From: Planococcus kocurii
Lineage (GTDB): Bacteria; Bacillota; Bacilli; Bacillales_A; Planococcaceae
Reading direction: 5' to 3'
Length of the DNA: 64,000 nt
Assembly (NCBI RefSeq): GCF_001465835.2
Contig: NZ_CP013661.2
Location: 1,054,001-1,118,000 of the forward strand
The translations under genes and the position numbers were made by a program. Each line of letters opens with the position of its first letter. Within the stretch, counting starts at the first letter, position 1. A model generated the notes under the pieces. That model made no database searches and was not told where the DNA came from. It saw only the letters and a list, made by a program, of their open reading frames with translations. Shown here in pieces: positions 43,141-52,940 of this stretch.

Positions 43141-44277
43141 TTATGTTAGTTCAAAAACGTCCACTAACAGTAAAGTGACGGCGCCGATTACTGTCGCATC
43201 GTCTCCTAGCTTGGAGATTTCTACTAGCGTCGCACTCGCTGCAGGCGTCAAGGCTGATGCTTGGATGGTTTGACGAACTTCCGGCAAGATAAATTGCTGT
43301 GCTTTGGACACGCCGCCACCTAAGACAATTTTCTCCGGATTGACGATATGGATGAGGTTTGTTAATCCCACGCCGAGCGCTTTTCCTGCCGCCTTGAAGT
43401 TGGCAATAGACGACTCGTCTCCCGCGACAGCTTGTTCAAATACTTGTTCAGCTGTAAGATTCTGTCCTGTTGCTTTTCTAGCAATCGCTGGTCCGCTGAC
43501 AAATGTTTGCAAGCAGCCTTGGTTGCCGCATTCACAAATCTCGCCGTGTAAATCAATGGTCATGTGGCCAACTTCTCCGGCAATGTCGGTGGCTCCGTGG
43601 TACAGTTTGCCGTCAATAATGACCCCGGCACCAACACCACTTCCGATGTTCACCGCTAGCATGCTCGCTAGTTCGCCGTGATTGCCAAACCAATATTCAC
43701 CCAATGCCATCGCTCGCGCATCGTTTTCCACTTTGACTTCTAAGCCGAATTCTTTTTCCAGCTGTTCTTTAATCGGGATATTAGCTAACCCTAAGTTGGG
43801 TGCATACAAAGACGTTCCCGTCGCTCTGTCCACCACGCCGTGCATAGCTACGCCAATGCCGATCACTTGATCTGTGGAATCCAGACAGCTTGCAATACAG
43901 CTTTTCAAGGCCGCGATAAATTGGTCGTTGTCTATCGGCAGCTGCAATTTCGTTTTAGATCTTTTCAATACTTTACCGGCAAGATTTGCTCTGATACATT
44001 CAATGCTTTCCGGCCCGGCATCCACACCAATAATGGTAAACGCCTCGTTATTGATCACCAGCATGGTCGGTTTTCGTCCACCGAGTGATTCGCCCAACTC
44101 CTGTTCTTCAACAATTTGCTGCTCGAGCAATTCTTTTACGTTACTGCTGACTGTCGGTGGTGTTAAATTGGTGTCGCGTGCAATTTGTGCTCTGGATATC
44201 GGCCCGTCTTTTCTAATTTTGTTGAGGATAATCGATTTGTTCATCGATTTCATCCATTTAAAAGTGCCTTGACGCAT
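43141..44277 (-). CDS. ROK-family transcriptional repressor (XylR/NagC type)
   Basis: N-terminal winged HTH (LNKIRKDGPISRAQIARDTN, then LTPPTVSSNVKELLEQQIVEE) joined to a ROK sugar-kinase-like domain with GIGVAMHGVVD, VNIGSGVGAGVI and the zinc motif CECGNQGCLQ. Positioned between galM (same strand) and galK (divergent), with a palindrome in the galK promoter, so it is the likely galactose or galactoside repressor of this locus. Start behind CGGAGGAGAAACAG. Confidence 0.92.
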   Translation of the reverse strand: MRQGTFKWMKSMNKSIILNKIRKDGPISRAQIARDTNLTPPTVSSNVKELLEQQIVEEQELGESLGGRKPTMLVINNEAFTIIGVDAGPESIECIRANLAGKVLKRSKTKLQLPIDNDQFIAALKSCIASCLDSTDQVIGIGVAMHGVVDRATGTSLYAPNLGLANIPIKEQLEKEFGLEVKVENDARAMALGEYWFGNHGELASMLAVNIGSGVGAGVIIDGKLYHGATDIAGEVGHMTIDLHGEICECGNQGCLQTFVSGPAIARKATGQNLTAEQVFEQAVAGDESSIANFKAAGKALGVGLTNLIHIVNPEKIVLGGGVSKAQQFILPEVRQTIQASALTPAASATLVEISKLGDDATVIGAVTLLLVDVFELT

Positions 44278-44335
44278 CTGTTTCTCCTCCGTTTTTTTGT
44301 ATTGTTAACCACTTTTTTTATGTGCAGTTTCGTTA

Positions 44336-44381
44336 TTGTATAGTTTACCAAAATCCTCTATACTTATGTTAATTAAATTAA
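44336..44381 (+). promoter_or_regulatory. galK promoter with palindromic operator
   Basis: -35 TTGTAT (44336-44341), 17-bp spacer, -10 TATACT (44359-44364). A perfect palindrome TTAATT-A-AATTAA (44369-44381) covers the expected transcription start, a natural site for the adjacent ROK repressor. Confidence 0.65.
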
Positions 44382-44405
44382 TTTACAAAGTATTGGAGGA
44401 ATTAG

Positions 44406-45584
44406 ATGAACCGCAGAGAGTTGTCCCAAACATTCCATGAAATTTTCAACACACAAGAACTTCCCCGTTTCTTTTTTGCGCCTGGGCGCATCAATTTGAT
44501 TGGTGAACATACGGATTACAACGGCGGTCATGTGTTTCCGGCCGCTATTTCCTTTGGCACTTATGCCGTTGTGCGACCGCGTACCGATCAACACCTGCGG
44601 TTTTATTCGATCAATTTTCCAGAGCAAGGAATTATTGAATGTGACCTTGCCGACTTGTCTTATCACGCAAATCATGACTGGGCGAACTTTCCAAAAGGCA
44701 TGATCGAGTTTTTTATTCGCAGCGGCTTTTCGATTCCTACCGGCATGGACATTCTGTTTTACGGCGATATTCCAAATGGCGCTGGCTTGTCTTCTTCTGC
44801 TTCTATTGAAATGGCTATGGGTGTTGTTCTGGAAGGGTTGTTCAATTTGAATATTGATCGATTGTTAATGATACAGTTAGGTCAAAAAGTTGAAAATCAA
44901 TATATTGGCGTCAATAGTGGCATTATGGATCAATTTGCGATTGGCAAAGGCAAAAAGGATTTTGCGATGTTACTGGATTGCCAAACATTGCAGTTTAGCT
45001 ACGCACCGGTTGATCTGAAAGACCACGACATTGTGATTATCAACTCCAATAAACAACGGACGTTGGCTGGTTCTAAATACAATGAGCGCCGTGCACAATG
45101 CGAAGAAGCACTTGTAGATTTGCGTACGGAGCTTGCGATTAATAGCTTAGGCGAACTGTCTTCAGAGACCTTTGAACAACACAAACAGTTGATCAAAGAC
45201 GATATAAACCGTAAACGAGCCAAGCATGCCGTTTATGAAAACGAACGAACTTTGCTTGCACTCGAGGAACTTAAACGAGGGGATATTCGGGCTTTTGGTC
45301 AATTGATGAATGCCTCTCATATTTCACTTCGCGATGATTATGAAGTGACGGGTGCGGAGTTAGATCATATTACTGAAACAGCTTGGACTTTACCCGGTGT
45401 CATCGGTGCACGAATGACGGGAGCTGGATTTGGCGGCTGTGCCATTGCCCTTGTTGAGCGTGCACAAATCGAGCCGTTTAAAAATCGACTGACAGAGAGT
45501 TATACCGCAAAATTCGGGTTCTCTCCTTCTTTTTACGAAGCGAAGATTTCAGATGGTGCTAAAGAATTAACAGAAGATTTTTGA
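44406..45584 (+). CDS. galK: Galactokinase
   Basis: GHMP kinase that phosphorylates alpha-galactose to galactose-1-phosphate with ATP. The GalK signature GRINLIGEHTDYNGG is near residue 28, the ATP-binding loop is PNGAGLSSSASIE, and the C-terminal motif is MTGAGFGGCAIAL. Length 392 is typical. Start behind TATTGGAGGAATTAG. Leads directly into galT. Confidence 0.97.
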   Translation: MNRRELSQTFHEIFNTQELPRFFFAPGRINLIGEHTDYNGGHVFPAAISFGTYAVVRPRTDQHLRFYSINFPEQGIIECDLADLSYHANHDWANFPKGMIEFFIRSGFSIPTGMDILFYGDIPNGAGLSSSASIEMAMGVVLEGLFNLNIDRLLMIQLGQKVENQYIGVNSGIMDQFAIGKGKKDFAMLLDCQTLQFSYAPVDLKDHDIVIINSNKQRTLAGSKYNERRAQCEEALVDLRTELAINSLGELSSETFEQHKQLIKDDINRKRAKHAVYENERTLLALEELKRGDIRAFGQLMNASHISLRDDYEVTGAELDHITETAWTLPGVIGARMTGAGFGGCAIALVERAQIEPFKNRLTESYTAKFGFSPSFYEAKISDGAKELTEDF

Positions 45585-45642
45585 CCAGTGACCCCTTGGA
45601 AACACTAGAAACTACCACGCATCTAAAAAAGGAAGTGTATTT

Positions 45643-47121
45643 ATGGTCTATCAACAACTCGCAGGGCTTATTCAACAAGCGCTTCAAGTAAAGCTAATCG
45701 AACAAGAAGATATCGACTATTCACGCAACCAAGCAATGGACTTACTCGGACTCAAGTCTTTTCCAGAAAGCATTGAAAACCCTTTTGAAGATACCATTCC
45801 AAACTTATTGGAGCAGCTTGTTTCTTATGCTGTCGAACAAGGCGTCATTGCGGATGTTTTTGACGATAAGGAAATGCTGTCGGCTAACATGATGAATTGC
45901 TTTGTCGCACGACCTTCTGCTATTAATGCTTTGTTTAACGAAAAATACGCGGAATCCCCCATTGCTGCAACCGACTTTTTTTACGAGTTAAGTAAAAACA
46001 GCAACTACATCCAAATGAATCGGATCCGCAAAAACATTTCCTATCAAACAGACACACCGTACGGAAAAATGGATATTACCATTAACTTATCAAAACCAGA
46101 AAAAGATCCTGAGCAAATTAAAAGAGAGCGTGAAAACAAACAAACGCTCCATTATCCGAAATGTTTGTTGTGCAAAGAAAATGAAGGTTACGCAGGGCGC
46201 ACTGGCTACCCGGCACGAGCCAATCACCGTGTCGTCAACGTTCCACTTACTGGTGAGAACTGGTATTTGCAGTATTCACCGTATGTTTACTACGACGAGC
46301 ACAGCATTTTACTTTCTGAAGAACATCGCGATATGAAAATTGATCGAAGCAGTTTTGAACGCCTACTTACATTTACCGAACGCTTTCCGCATTACTTTAT
46401 CGGTTCCAACGCCGACTTGCCGATTGTCGGCGGTTCTATTTTAAGCCACGACCATTACCAAGCCGGACGCTATGAGTTTGCTATGACGCGAGCAGAAGAT
46501 GCTTTTGGATTTGCTTTAACTGCCTACCCTGAAATCACGGCTTCTGTCATTCATTGGCCGATGTCGGTCATTCGGTTAAAAGGTACCACAATCAGTAGCT
46601 TAGTAGCTGCAGCAGACGACATTTTGCAGACGTGGAGAACTTACGCTGACAAGTCAGCTAATGTTGTCGCTTTTACTGGTGACACACCGCATAACACCCT
46701 TACGCCAATTGCCCGAAAGCGCGATGGCTTGTTTGAAATCGATCTGGTGTTACGCAACAACCGCACAACAGAAGAGTTTCCTTCAGGTATTTTCCACCCG
46801 CACGAAGATGTCCACCATATTAAAAAAGAAAACATCGGCTTGATCGAAGTGATGGGCCTTGCTGTTTTACCACCGCGTCTAAAAGAAGAACTCGCTGAAA
46901 TCCAAGCGCTTCTACTCGGCAACCCACACCAAGTGGCACCTTTCCACCTCGAATGGGCTGAGCAGTTAAAAGCGCAATACGGCATTTTCGCTACACCGGA
47001 AGAGGCCGAAAATGTATTGCAAGAAGAACTCGGAAAAAAATTCGTACGCGTGTTAGAAGATGCTGGCGTGTTAAAAGACCGTGCAGCATTCGAGCGATTT
47101 ATCGATGCCTTGAATAACTAA
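45643..47121 (+). CDS. galT: UDP-glucose-hexose-1-phosphate uridylyltransferase, Firmicutes type
   Basis: Exchanges UMP between UDP-glucose and galactose-1-phosphate. At 492 residues it is the long Firmicutes GalT, not the ~350-residue enterobacterial form. Recognisable blocks: MMNCFVARPSAINALF, GYPARANHRVV, GGSILSHDHYQAGRYEF with the His-containing active-site loop, and FHPHEDVHHIKKENIGLIEVMG (shown as two parts in the family). No galE is in the window. Confidence 0.95.
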   Translation: MVYQQLAGLIQQALQVKLIEQEDIDYSRNQAMDLLGLKSFPESIENPFEDTIPNLLEQLVSYAVEQGVIADVFDDKEMLSANMMNCFVARPSAINALFNEKYAESPIAATDFFYELSKNSNYIQMNRIRKNISYQTDTPYGKMDITINLSKPEKDPEQIKRERENKQTLHYPKCLLCKENEGYAGRTGYPARANHRVVNVPLTGENWYLQYSPYVYYDEHSILLSEEHRDMKIDRSSFERLLTFTERFPHYFIGSNADLPIVGGSILSHDHYQAGRYEFAMTRAEDAFGFALTAYPEITASVIHWPMSVIRLKGTTISSLVAAADDILQTWRTYADKSANVVAFTGDTPHNTLTPIARKRDGLFEIDLVLRNNRTTEEFPSGIFHPHEDVHHIKKENIGLIEVMGLAVLPPRLKEELAEIQALLLGNPHQVAPFHLEWAEQLKAQYGIFATPEEAENVLQEELGKKFVRVLEDAGVLKDRAAFERFIDALNN

Positions 47122-47197
47122 TAGAACTGCATTGCAAAAGCAAGCTGTATCATATTTATTTACAAAAAACCCTTTCAGTATTTGGGGAAGTGTGTAG

Positions 47198-47248
47198 ACA
47201 AAAGAGACGTTGGGATGAACTTGTTCCAACATCTCTTTTGTCTTTTTT
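47198..47248 (+). terminator. galKT terminator
   Basis: AAAAGAGACGTTGG / CCAACATCTCTTTTG followed by TCTTTTTTCT, one mismatch, downstream of galT. Confidence 0.85.
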
Positions 47249-47296
47249 CTTGCGAAGAATAATCTTGGTATCCTAACACTACGTATTTAACACGGA

Positions 47297-47391
47297 CACT
47301 AGCGGTGACGCGCCTACGGGGTAGTCCAAGCAAGAAGACAGGTGGTTTTCCTTGCTTCTTGCGGGAGTCATCCCCAAAGCGACCAGCGCGT
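47297..47391 (+). repeat. R2 repeat, copy 2
   Basis: GACGCGCCTACGGGGTAGTC ... AGCAAGAAG / CTTCTTGC ... GTCATCCCCAAAGCGACC. Same orientation as the other two copies. Confidence 0.75.
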
Positions 47392-47419
47392 TTTTATTGC
47401 TGCATAGGGATTATAAGCA

Positions 47420-47460
47420 CGAAACGAGCCCAGTTCTCAACAGAACATGGGCTCGTTTCG
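47420..47460. terminator. Bidirectional terminator after the GH42 gene
   Basis: CGAAACGAGCCCAgTTCT / AGAACaTGGGCTCGTTTCG, nearly perfect. Serves the minus-strand galactosidase genes. Confidence 0.8.
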
Positions 47461-47480
47461 TCTATTCTATTTCCATCAAT

Positions 47481-49511
47481 TTATAGCTTCGCTAAGATCA
47501 GCACGCCTTTTTCTTTCAAGACGATAGTGCCATTAATTTGTGCGTCAGTAAGCACTTCTTGGTACTGAATGTCTTGTAACTCGATCGTTACTTCTTCATC
47601 GTTATGATTCAACACGAACAAGTACGTTTGTCCTTCTTTTACGCGCTCTGTTGTTTCCACACCTTGCGGAACAGTAAGTAACGGTTCAACGCCTGCTTCT
47701 TCGCAAACGGTTTTCATAAAGTCGACGAGGAACGCTTCATCAGGACTCGAAGCTACGTACCACGCTTTTCCTTTTCCGAACTGGTTAACTGTCAACACGG
47801 GCATGCCTTTATAAAAATCAGAACCGTATTCTGCGACAGCTTGTGCTCCTTCTGTGTGGATCAAGTCAAACAGCAAATTGCATGAATAACTGCCGCTCAT
47901 ACTGCCACGAGAATCTTTCATGACGATTTGGTTGGTTTCGTCTGGATGAAGCGCATCGATTTCTTCAGCCCAAATGCCAAGAACATTGCGTAGTTCACCT
48001 GGGTAGCCACCGAGTGTCACAATATCGGTTTCGTTGACGATGCCGCTAAAGAACGTCGTCAAGAATGTTCCGCCGTCTTGAACAAATTGCTCTACTTTCG
48101 CGGCGTAGCCTTCTTTCACCATATAAAGAACTGGCGCAATGACAACATCATACTGGTTCAAGTCTTCTTCAACACCAATCATATCTACTTGAACATTTAG
48201 CTTGTATAAAGCGTCGTAATATTTATGCACTTCTTTCACATAGTCAAGCGACACAGAAGGTCCACTCGATAATTCTGTTGCCCAGCGATTTTCCCAGTCA
48301 AAGACGATCGCCACTTTGGCGTTTACGCGCGCATCAAGTAAGGTATCCGATAATTGGTTTAGCTCTTTACCAAGCTGTGCGACTTCATTGAATACCCGCG
48401 TGTTTTCGTGTCCTACATGCTCAATGACTGCTCCGTGATATTTCTCACAAGCACCAACCGAACGTCTCAGCTGGAAGTATAAAATGGTATCTGCACCGCG
48501 ACCAATTGCCTGATAGCTCCATAGGCGCATCACGCCTGGACGTTTCAATGAATTATACGGCTGCCAGTTTTGCTGACTCGGCGTTTGTTCCATTAGCATA
48601 AATGGCTGACCATTTTTCAATCCACGCATCAAGTCATGCGTCATGGCCGTATAGCTAAACGGCGTATCGATTGATGGGTAGTTATCCCACGACACCACGT
48701 CCAGTTCTTTTGCCCATTTGAAATAATCCAACATTGGATACGTCCCCATTAAATTTGTAGTAACCGGTAGATGAGGTGTGTGCTTCTTAATTGCTTGATA
48801 CTCTAGCTTGTAGCAGTCCAGTAAACTATCGGATTGGAAACGGCGATAATCGAGTGAAATGCCTTGGAAATCCGAGATATTGTCTTCACGTTCTTCACTC
48901 AGCATATTCGGTGCAACGATTTCGTCCCAGTCGTAAAACGTATGGCCCCAAAATCCCGTATTCCATGCTTTGTTCAACTTTTCTATCGTTCCGTATTTAT
49001 CGCTCAACCAATTGCGGAAAGCATCTTGGCAATTATCGCAATAGCAGTAGCCACCGTATTCGTTTGATACATGCCAAATCAAGACAGCCGGATGATCTTT
49101 GTATCGCTCGGCTAGTGTTTCTGCAATTCGTTCCGAGTATTTGCGATAAGTTGGACTATTTGGACATGAATTGTGTCGGCTACCGAACTTACGTTTTCTG
49201 CCGTAAAAGTCGACGCGCAACACATCCGGATACTTTTTCGCCATCCATGCTGGGTGCGCTGCTGTGCTTGTCGCCAGGCATGTGTAAATACCATTTTCGT
49301 AAAGACGGTTAATTTTGTCGTCCAACCAATCAAAGTTATATGTGTCTTCGTCCGGTTGATTTAAAGCCCAAGAAAAGACGTTTAATGTAGCCACGTCGAT
49401 TCCTGCAAGTTTAAACATGCGAACGTCTTCATCCCAAATTTCGTTTGACTCCCATTGTTCCGGATTATAGTCTCCACCGTGCCAAATTTTTGGCAATTTA
49501 TCATTAATCAT
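47481..49511 (-). CDS. Beta-galactosidase, glycoside hydrolase family 42
   Basis: Retaining GH42 enzyme hydrolysing terminal beta-galactosides. N-terminal GGDYNPEQW and FSWALNQP, acid/base Glu in WHVSNEYGG, nucleophile Glu in FMLMEQTPSQQNW, and the CYCDNC cysteine cluster of GH42 zinc sites. The domain B trimerisation region and a short C-terminal beta domain follow. The start is the ATG behind AAGGGATGG, giving MINDKLPKIWHGG; a TTG eight codons upstream is less likely. No signal peptide: cytoplasmic. Last gene of the importer/hydrolase run. Confidence 0.96.
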   Translation of the reverse strand: MINDKLPKIWHGGDYNPEQWESNEIWDEDVRMFKLAGIDVATLNVFSWALNQPDEDTYNFDWLDDKINRLYENGIYTCLATSTAAHPAWMAKKYPDVLRVDFYGRKRKFGSRHNSCPNSPTYRKYSERIAETLAERYKDHPAVLIWHVSNEYGGYCYCDNCQDAFRNWLSDKYGTIEKLNKAWNTGFWGHTFYDWDEIVAPNMLSEEREDNISDFQGISLDYRRFQSDSLLDCYKLEYQAIKKHTPHLPVTTNLMGTYPMLDYFKWAKELDVVSWDNYPSIDTPFSYTAMTHDLMRGLKNGQPFMLMEQTPSQQNWQPYNSLKRPGVMRLWSYQAIGRGADTILYFQLRRSVGACEKYHGAVIEHVGHENTRVFNEVAQLGKELNQLSDTLLDARVNAKVAIVFDWENRWATELSSGPSVSLDYVKEVHKYYDALYKLNVQVDMIGVEEDLNQYDVVIAPVLYMVKEGYAAKVEQFVQDGGTFLTTFFSGIVNETDIVTLGGYPGELRNVLGIWAEEIDALHPDETNQIVMKDSRGSMSGSYSCNLLFDLIHTEGAQAVAEYGSDFYKGMPVLTVNQFGKGKAWYVASSPDEAFLVDFMKTVCEEAGVEPLLTVPQGVETTERVKEGQTYLFVLNHNDEEVTIELQDIQYQEVLTDAQINGTIVLKEKGVLILAKL

Positions 49512-49553
49512 TTTATTCCATCCCTTCAATTTCAACTTTGGTCAACCATTCAC

Positions 49554-51764
49554 TTACACACGCGTTACTTTATAAACAGCAGAAGAAAAGTCCGCTGGGT
49601 GCTCATTGATACGGTAACGGTTGACTTGCAGTCCAGCACTCATCAACTCATCACCGTAAAACGTCTCATCGATTCCATCAATTGCATATTCGAATTCGGG
49701 ATTAAGTCCTTTAAAGAATATACGCATAAGTCCTGGATTTGGTTGCGACAACACTTGATAATAACCGATTATCGCTTCTGCCTGGTCGTCTGATACAACC
49801 ATCCAACTGGTGATATTGCCATCTTCTGCAAACGGGCTGGTGATTCGGTAAAACTGCCCTTGCTGAATCAACGACCGGTTTTCTTTATAAAAAGCAATTT
49901 GCGTTTTCACTTCTTCTTTTTCTGTATCCGTCATCATCGTGACATCTAGCTCATAGCCAAATGCCCCGAAATAAGCGACGTTTGCCCGTGTTTCTAAACT
50001 TGTTTTCCGGCCTACTTGATGATTGGGCACAGCCGATACGTGAGCACCCATTGAGCTAAGTGGATAAACTAGTGAAGTGCCGTATTGAATCTTCAAGCGC
50101 TCTACAGCATCCGTATCGTCACTGGTCCACCCTTGTGGCGCATAGTGCAATAAACCGGGATCAAATCGACTGCCGCCGCCTGCACAAGACTCAAACAATA
50201 CATGTGGAAATTCAGTCGTCAATCGTTCATACAAAGAATAGACACCCAAAATATAGCGGTGCGCCACTTCACGTTGCCGGTTAGCCGGTAACTCTAAAGA
50301 TCCCACTTCCGTCATATACCGATTCATGTCCCATTTCACATAAGAAATCGGTGCATCCCGCAAAACCTCCGCCATTAAGTTATAAATGTAATCCACTACG
50401 TCTTGTCTCGAAAAATCAAGTACCAATTGGTTTCTACCATGTGACATTTGACGATTGGAAACATGAATTACCCAATCGGGATGCGTTTTATACAACTCAC
50501 TCACTTTCGAGACCATTTCCGGTTCAAACCATAACCCAAATTCCATCTCTAAGTCTGTAATATCTTTGGCCAGTTGCGTAATGCCACTTGGCAATTTACG
50601 CTTATCCTCGAACCAATCACCTAAGGAAGTTGTGTCATCATCACGTTTGCCGAACCAGCCATCGTCCAACACAAACAATTCAACACCCAATTCCTTAGAC
50701 GACTGGGCAAGCTCAAAAATTTTCTGTTCATCAAAATCGAAATAGGTCGCTTCCCAATTATTGATCAACACCGGACGTTCCCGGTCGCGCCATTGTCCGC
50801 GTGCCAATCGCGTGCGGTACAGTCTGTGAAAGGTTTGGCTCATATCATTCAAGCCTTCAGCCGAATACACCATGACTACTTCTGGTGTCTGGAAACTGTC
50901 TCCATTTTCCAATAGCCAATTAAAATCAAACGGATTGATGCCAGTCATCAAGCGCGTCACATTGTAATGATCCACTTCAACCTGCGCTAAGAAATTGCCG
51001 CTATAAACCAAACTCACGCCATACACTTCTCCTTGGTGCTCAGTTGTTGATGGACGTTTCAGCGCAAGAAATGGATTTTGTTGAGCGCTACTGGTCCCTC
51101 TTGTACTGGCGATGCTTTGAATCCCTGGTACTAATTTACGTGATTTAATATGCCGTTCTCTTGCCCACGAACCTGACAATTGCACCATTTCAAAATCAGC
51201 ATCCGGCAAATCGATACTGGCACTCAACGCCATCGTCAAATTGACTGCTGCTTGTCCGTGATTGATAAACTGAGCAGACCGCGTAATGGCGTTTAGCTTT
51301 TCAAATACGGTATAAGAAAGTCGAATTTCCACATCAATCACCTCATCGTAAAGCGAAACTTCCAATGTCGTGGCTTCGTCTTCAGACTCAGCATAAGTTG
51401 CCGGCAATCCCATTAATTTCTTTTTGTCTGAAAAAATTTGATGGTCTTGATACACAAAATTAGTAATCCGGCTCCCATCTTCTTGCAGCAACTGATAAGC
51501 AGGTGATCGGAAATCTGTTGTGCCATATGCGGGGTATTCTTGTTTAATCAAATCCAGTGAAAAAACAAGATCGCCTTCGTTGACACAAGCTGTGTTTGGT
51601 GTCGCTTCTACATGAAACAAGCGTTGAAAAGACTCCCGATGCTGCAGTTTTTTACCATAATACAGCTGCCCCAGCTGATTGTTTTCTAAAATAGTCATTA
51701 TGTAACTAGTCTTTTCTGTTTGCAGGTGAAACTCTCGCGTAGAGTCGTTATATAAAATCGGCAC
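49554..51764 (-). CDS. Alpha-galactosidase, glycoside hydrolase family 36
   Basis: Cytoplasmic GH36 enzyme for raffinose- or melibiose-type alpha-galactosides, 736 residues as in RafA/AgaN. N-terminal beta-sandwich, then the barrel with NNWEATYFDF, VLDDGWFGKRD, GLWFEPEMVS, the nucleophile Asp in YVKWDMNR, ESCAGGGSRFD and the acid/base region WTSDDTDA. GTG start behind TAGGAGGTAAATT. Immediately upstream of the GH42 gene. Confidence 0.96.
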   Translation of the reverse strand: MPILYNDSTREFHLQTEKTSYIMTILENNQLGQLYYGKKLQHRESFQRLFHVEATPNTACVNEGDLVFSLDLIKQEYPAYGTTDFRSPAYQLLQEDGSRITNFVYQDHQIFSDKKKLMGLPATYAESEDEATTLEVSLYDEVIDVEIRLSYTVFEKLNAITRSAQFINHGQAAVNLTMALSASIDLPDADFEMVQLSGSWARERHIKSRKLVPGIQSIASTRGTSSAQQNPFLALKRPSTTEHQGEVYGVSLVYSGNFLAQVEVDHYNVTRLMTGINPFDFNWLLENGDSFQTPEVVMVYSAEGLNDMSQTFHRLYRTRLARGQWRDRERPVLINNWEATYFDFDEQKIFELAQSSKELGVELFVLDDGWFGKRDDDTTSLGDWFEDKRKLPSGITQLAKDITDLEMEFGLWFEPEMVSKVSELYKTHPDWVIHVSNRQMSHGRNQLVLDFSRQDVVDYIYNLMAEVLRDAPISYVKWDMNRYMTEVGSLELPANRQREVAHRYILGVYSLYERLTTEFPHVLFESCAGGGSRFDPGLLHYAPQGWTSDDTDAVERLKIQYGTSLVYPLSSMGAHVSAVPNHQVGRKTSLETRANVAYFGAFGYELDVTMMTDTEKEEVKTQIAFYKENRSLIQQGQFYRITSPFAEDGNITSWMVVSDDQAEAIIGYYQVLSQPNPGLMRIFFKGLNPEFEYAIDGIDETFYGDELMSAGLQVNRYRINEHPADFSSAVYKVTRV

Positions 51765-51815
51765 AATTTACCTCCTAGTTAAAATACAGAAGTTGTGTTT
51801 CTTGTATCGATATTC

Positions 51816-51923
51816 CGTAAAAAAGCTACGCTTTCCTGCGGGCTTGCGCCGAACTAACTCGGGCTCTTGGCCCGAGTGGATTTCGACACTTCGCTATCCC
51901 GCGGGAGTCTCCGCTTTTTTACT
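51816..51923 (+). repeat. R3-type GC-rich repeat, inverted and diverged copy
   Basis: AAAAAAGCTACGCTTTCCTG and GCGGGCTTGCGCC ... CTCGGGCTCTTGGCCCGAG ... CTATCCCGCGGGAGTCTCCG. CTCGGGC/GCCCGAG forms a strong inner hairpin, and CCTGCGGG with CCCGCGGG the outer arms. Confidence 0.7.
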
Positions 51924-51966
51924 TCATATCTAATAGTTGTCTCTAAAACTATTTACCAATTCATTT

Positions 51967-52057
51967 AGCTTTGGCGCGTCCAGGGGCTAGGCGAAGCAAG
52001 AAGACAGACGGTTTTTCTGGCTTCTTGCGGGAGCCATGCCCGGAGCGGCCGAAGCGG
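51967..52057 (+). repeat. R2 repeat, copy 3
   Basis: TTTGGCGCGTCCAGGGGCTA ... GCAAGAAG / CTTCTTGC ... GCCATGCCCGGAGCGGCC. Same orientation as the other copies. Confidence 0.75.
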
Positions 52058-52112
52058 TATTAGAACACATCACAGTTTCCTATAATAATATTCATATAAA
52101 TCCAAACAAATC

Positions 52113-52940
52113 TTATCCTTTAACCGATCCCATCATGCCAGCAACAAAGTGTTTCTGCATCAAGAAGAAGACAAGTGCTGTTGGCAATGTGGCAATGACG
52201 ATAGCCGACATGATGACGCCATAGTCTGGTGAATAACTTGATCCTAAATTGGAAATCAACAAAGGAATCGTTCTTTTTTCAGGTGATTGCAAAATGACCA
52301 ATGGCCACAAATAGTTATTCCAGCTATTCATAAACGAAATAATTGCAGCTGCAGCATACGTTGTTTTCATCGTTGGCATATAAATACGGAAAAATACGCC
52401 AAGTTCACTCAAGCCGTCAATTCTTCCTGCTTCCACCAAATCTCTTGGAAACATCTTCGTGTTTTGTCGAAAGAAAAATATGAAGAACGCAGTCGTTGCT
52501 GTCGGTAAAATGACAGCGCCTAGCGAGTCAATTCCAATTAACGGTGCCGAATCGCTAATACTGCCAAACATGCGGTACAAGGGAATCATTATTGCTGCAA
52601 ATGGAATCATCATCGACAGCAGCAAAATGTTAAAGACAATGTCTTTCCCTTTGCTGCGATGGATTTCAAAGCCGTAACCGGCGAGTGATGCTAATAGCAG
52701 TGTCAAAACGGTTGTGATAACGGCAATAATAGTCGAGTTGATTAGAGCTGGGACGATGTCTATCGTGGTAAATAAGGTTTTCATGTTTTCAATCAAATGA
52801 GTTCCTGGCAGCAAGCGCCCTTGCGTAACATCCACCGATTTGTTGGTGATGCTGACAAGCATCCATAAGAAAGGAAAAATGGAAACGATGGCAGCGAGAC
52901 TTAGAAATGTATAAATGAAGATTTTTTTTACGTTTTTCAT
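52113..52940 (-). CDS. Carbohydrate ABC transporter permease, LacG/GanQ type
   Basis: Six-helix permease of the MalG class: FPFLWMLVSITNK near the N-terminus, the EAA loop RDLVEAGRIDGLSELGVFFRIYMPTMK (family form EAA-x3-G-x9-I-x-LP) and a final LMQKHFVAGMMGSVKG. Start overlaps the upstream permease stop by ATGA, so translation is coupled. Confidence 0.93.
   Translation of the reverse strand: MKNVKKIFIYTFLSLAAIVSIFPFLWMLVSITNKSVDVTQGRLLPGTHLIENMKTLFTTIDIVPALINSTIIAVITTVLTLLLASLAGYGFEIHRSKGKDIVFNILLLSMMIPFAAIMIPLYRMFGSISDSAPLIGIDSLGAVILPTATTAFFIFFFRQNTKMFPRDLVEAGRIDGLSELGVFFRIYMPTMKTTYAAAAIISFMNSWNNYLWPLVILQSPEKRTIPLLISNLGSSYSPDYGVIMSAIVIATLPTALVFFLMQKHFVAGMMGSVKG

Larger units (their letters stand above)
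51765..52112. other. Permease-to-alpha-galactosidase gap with two repeats
   Basis: Holds an R3-type repeat (51816-51923) and an R2 copy (51967-52057). No gene is seen. The gap may split the galactoside transcript. Confidence 0.6.
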
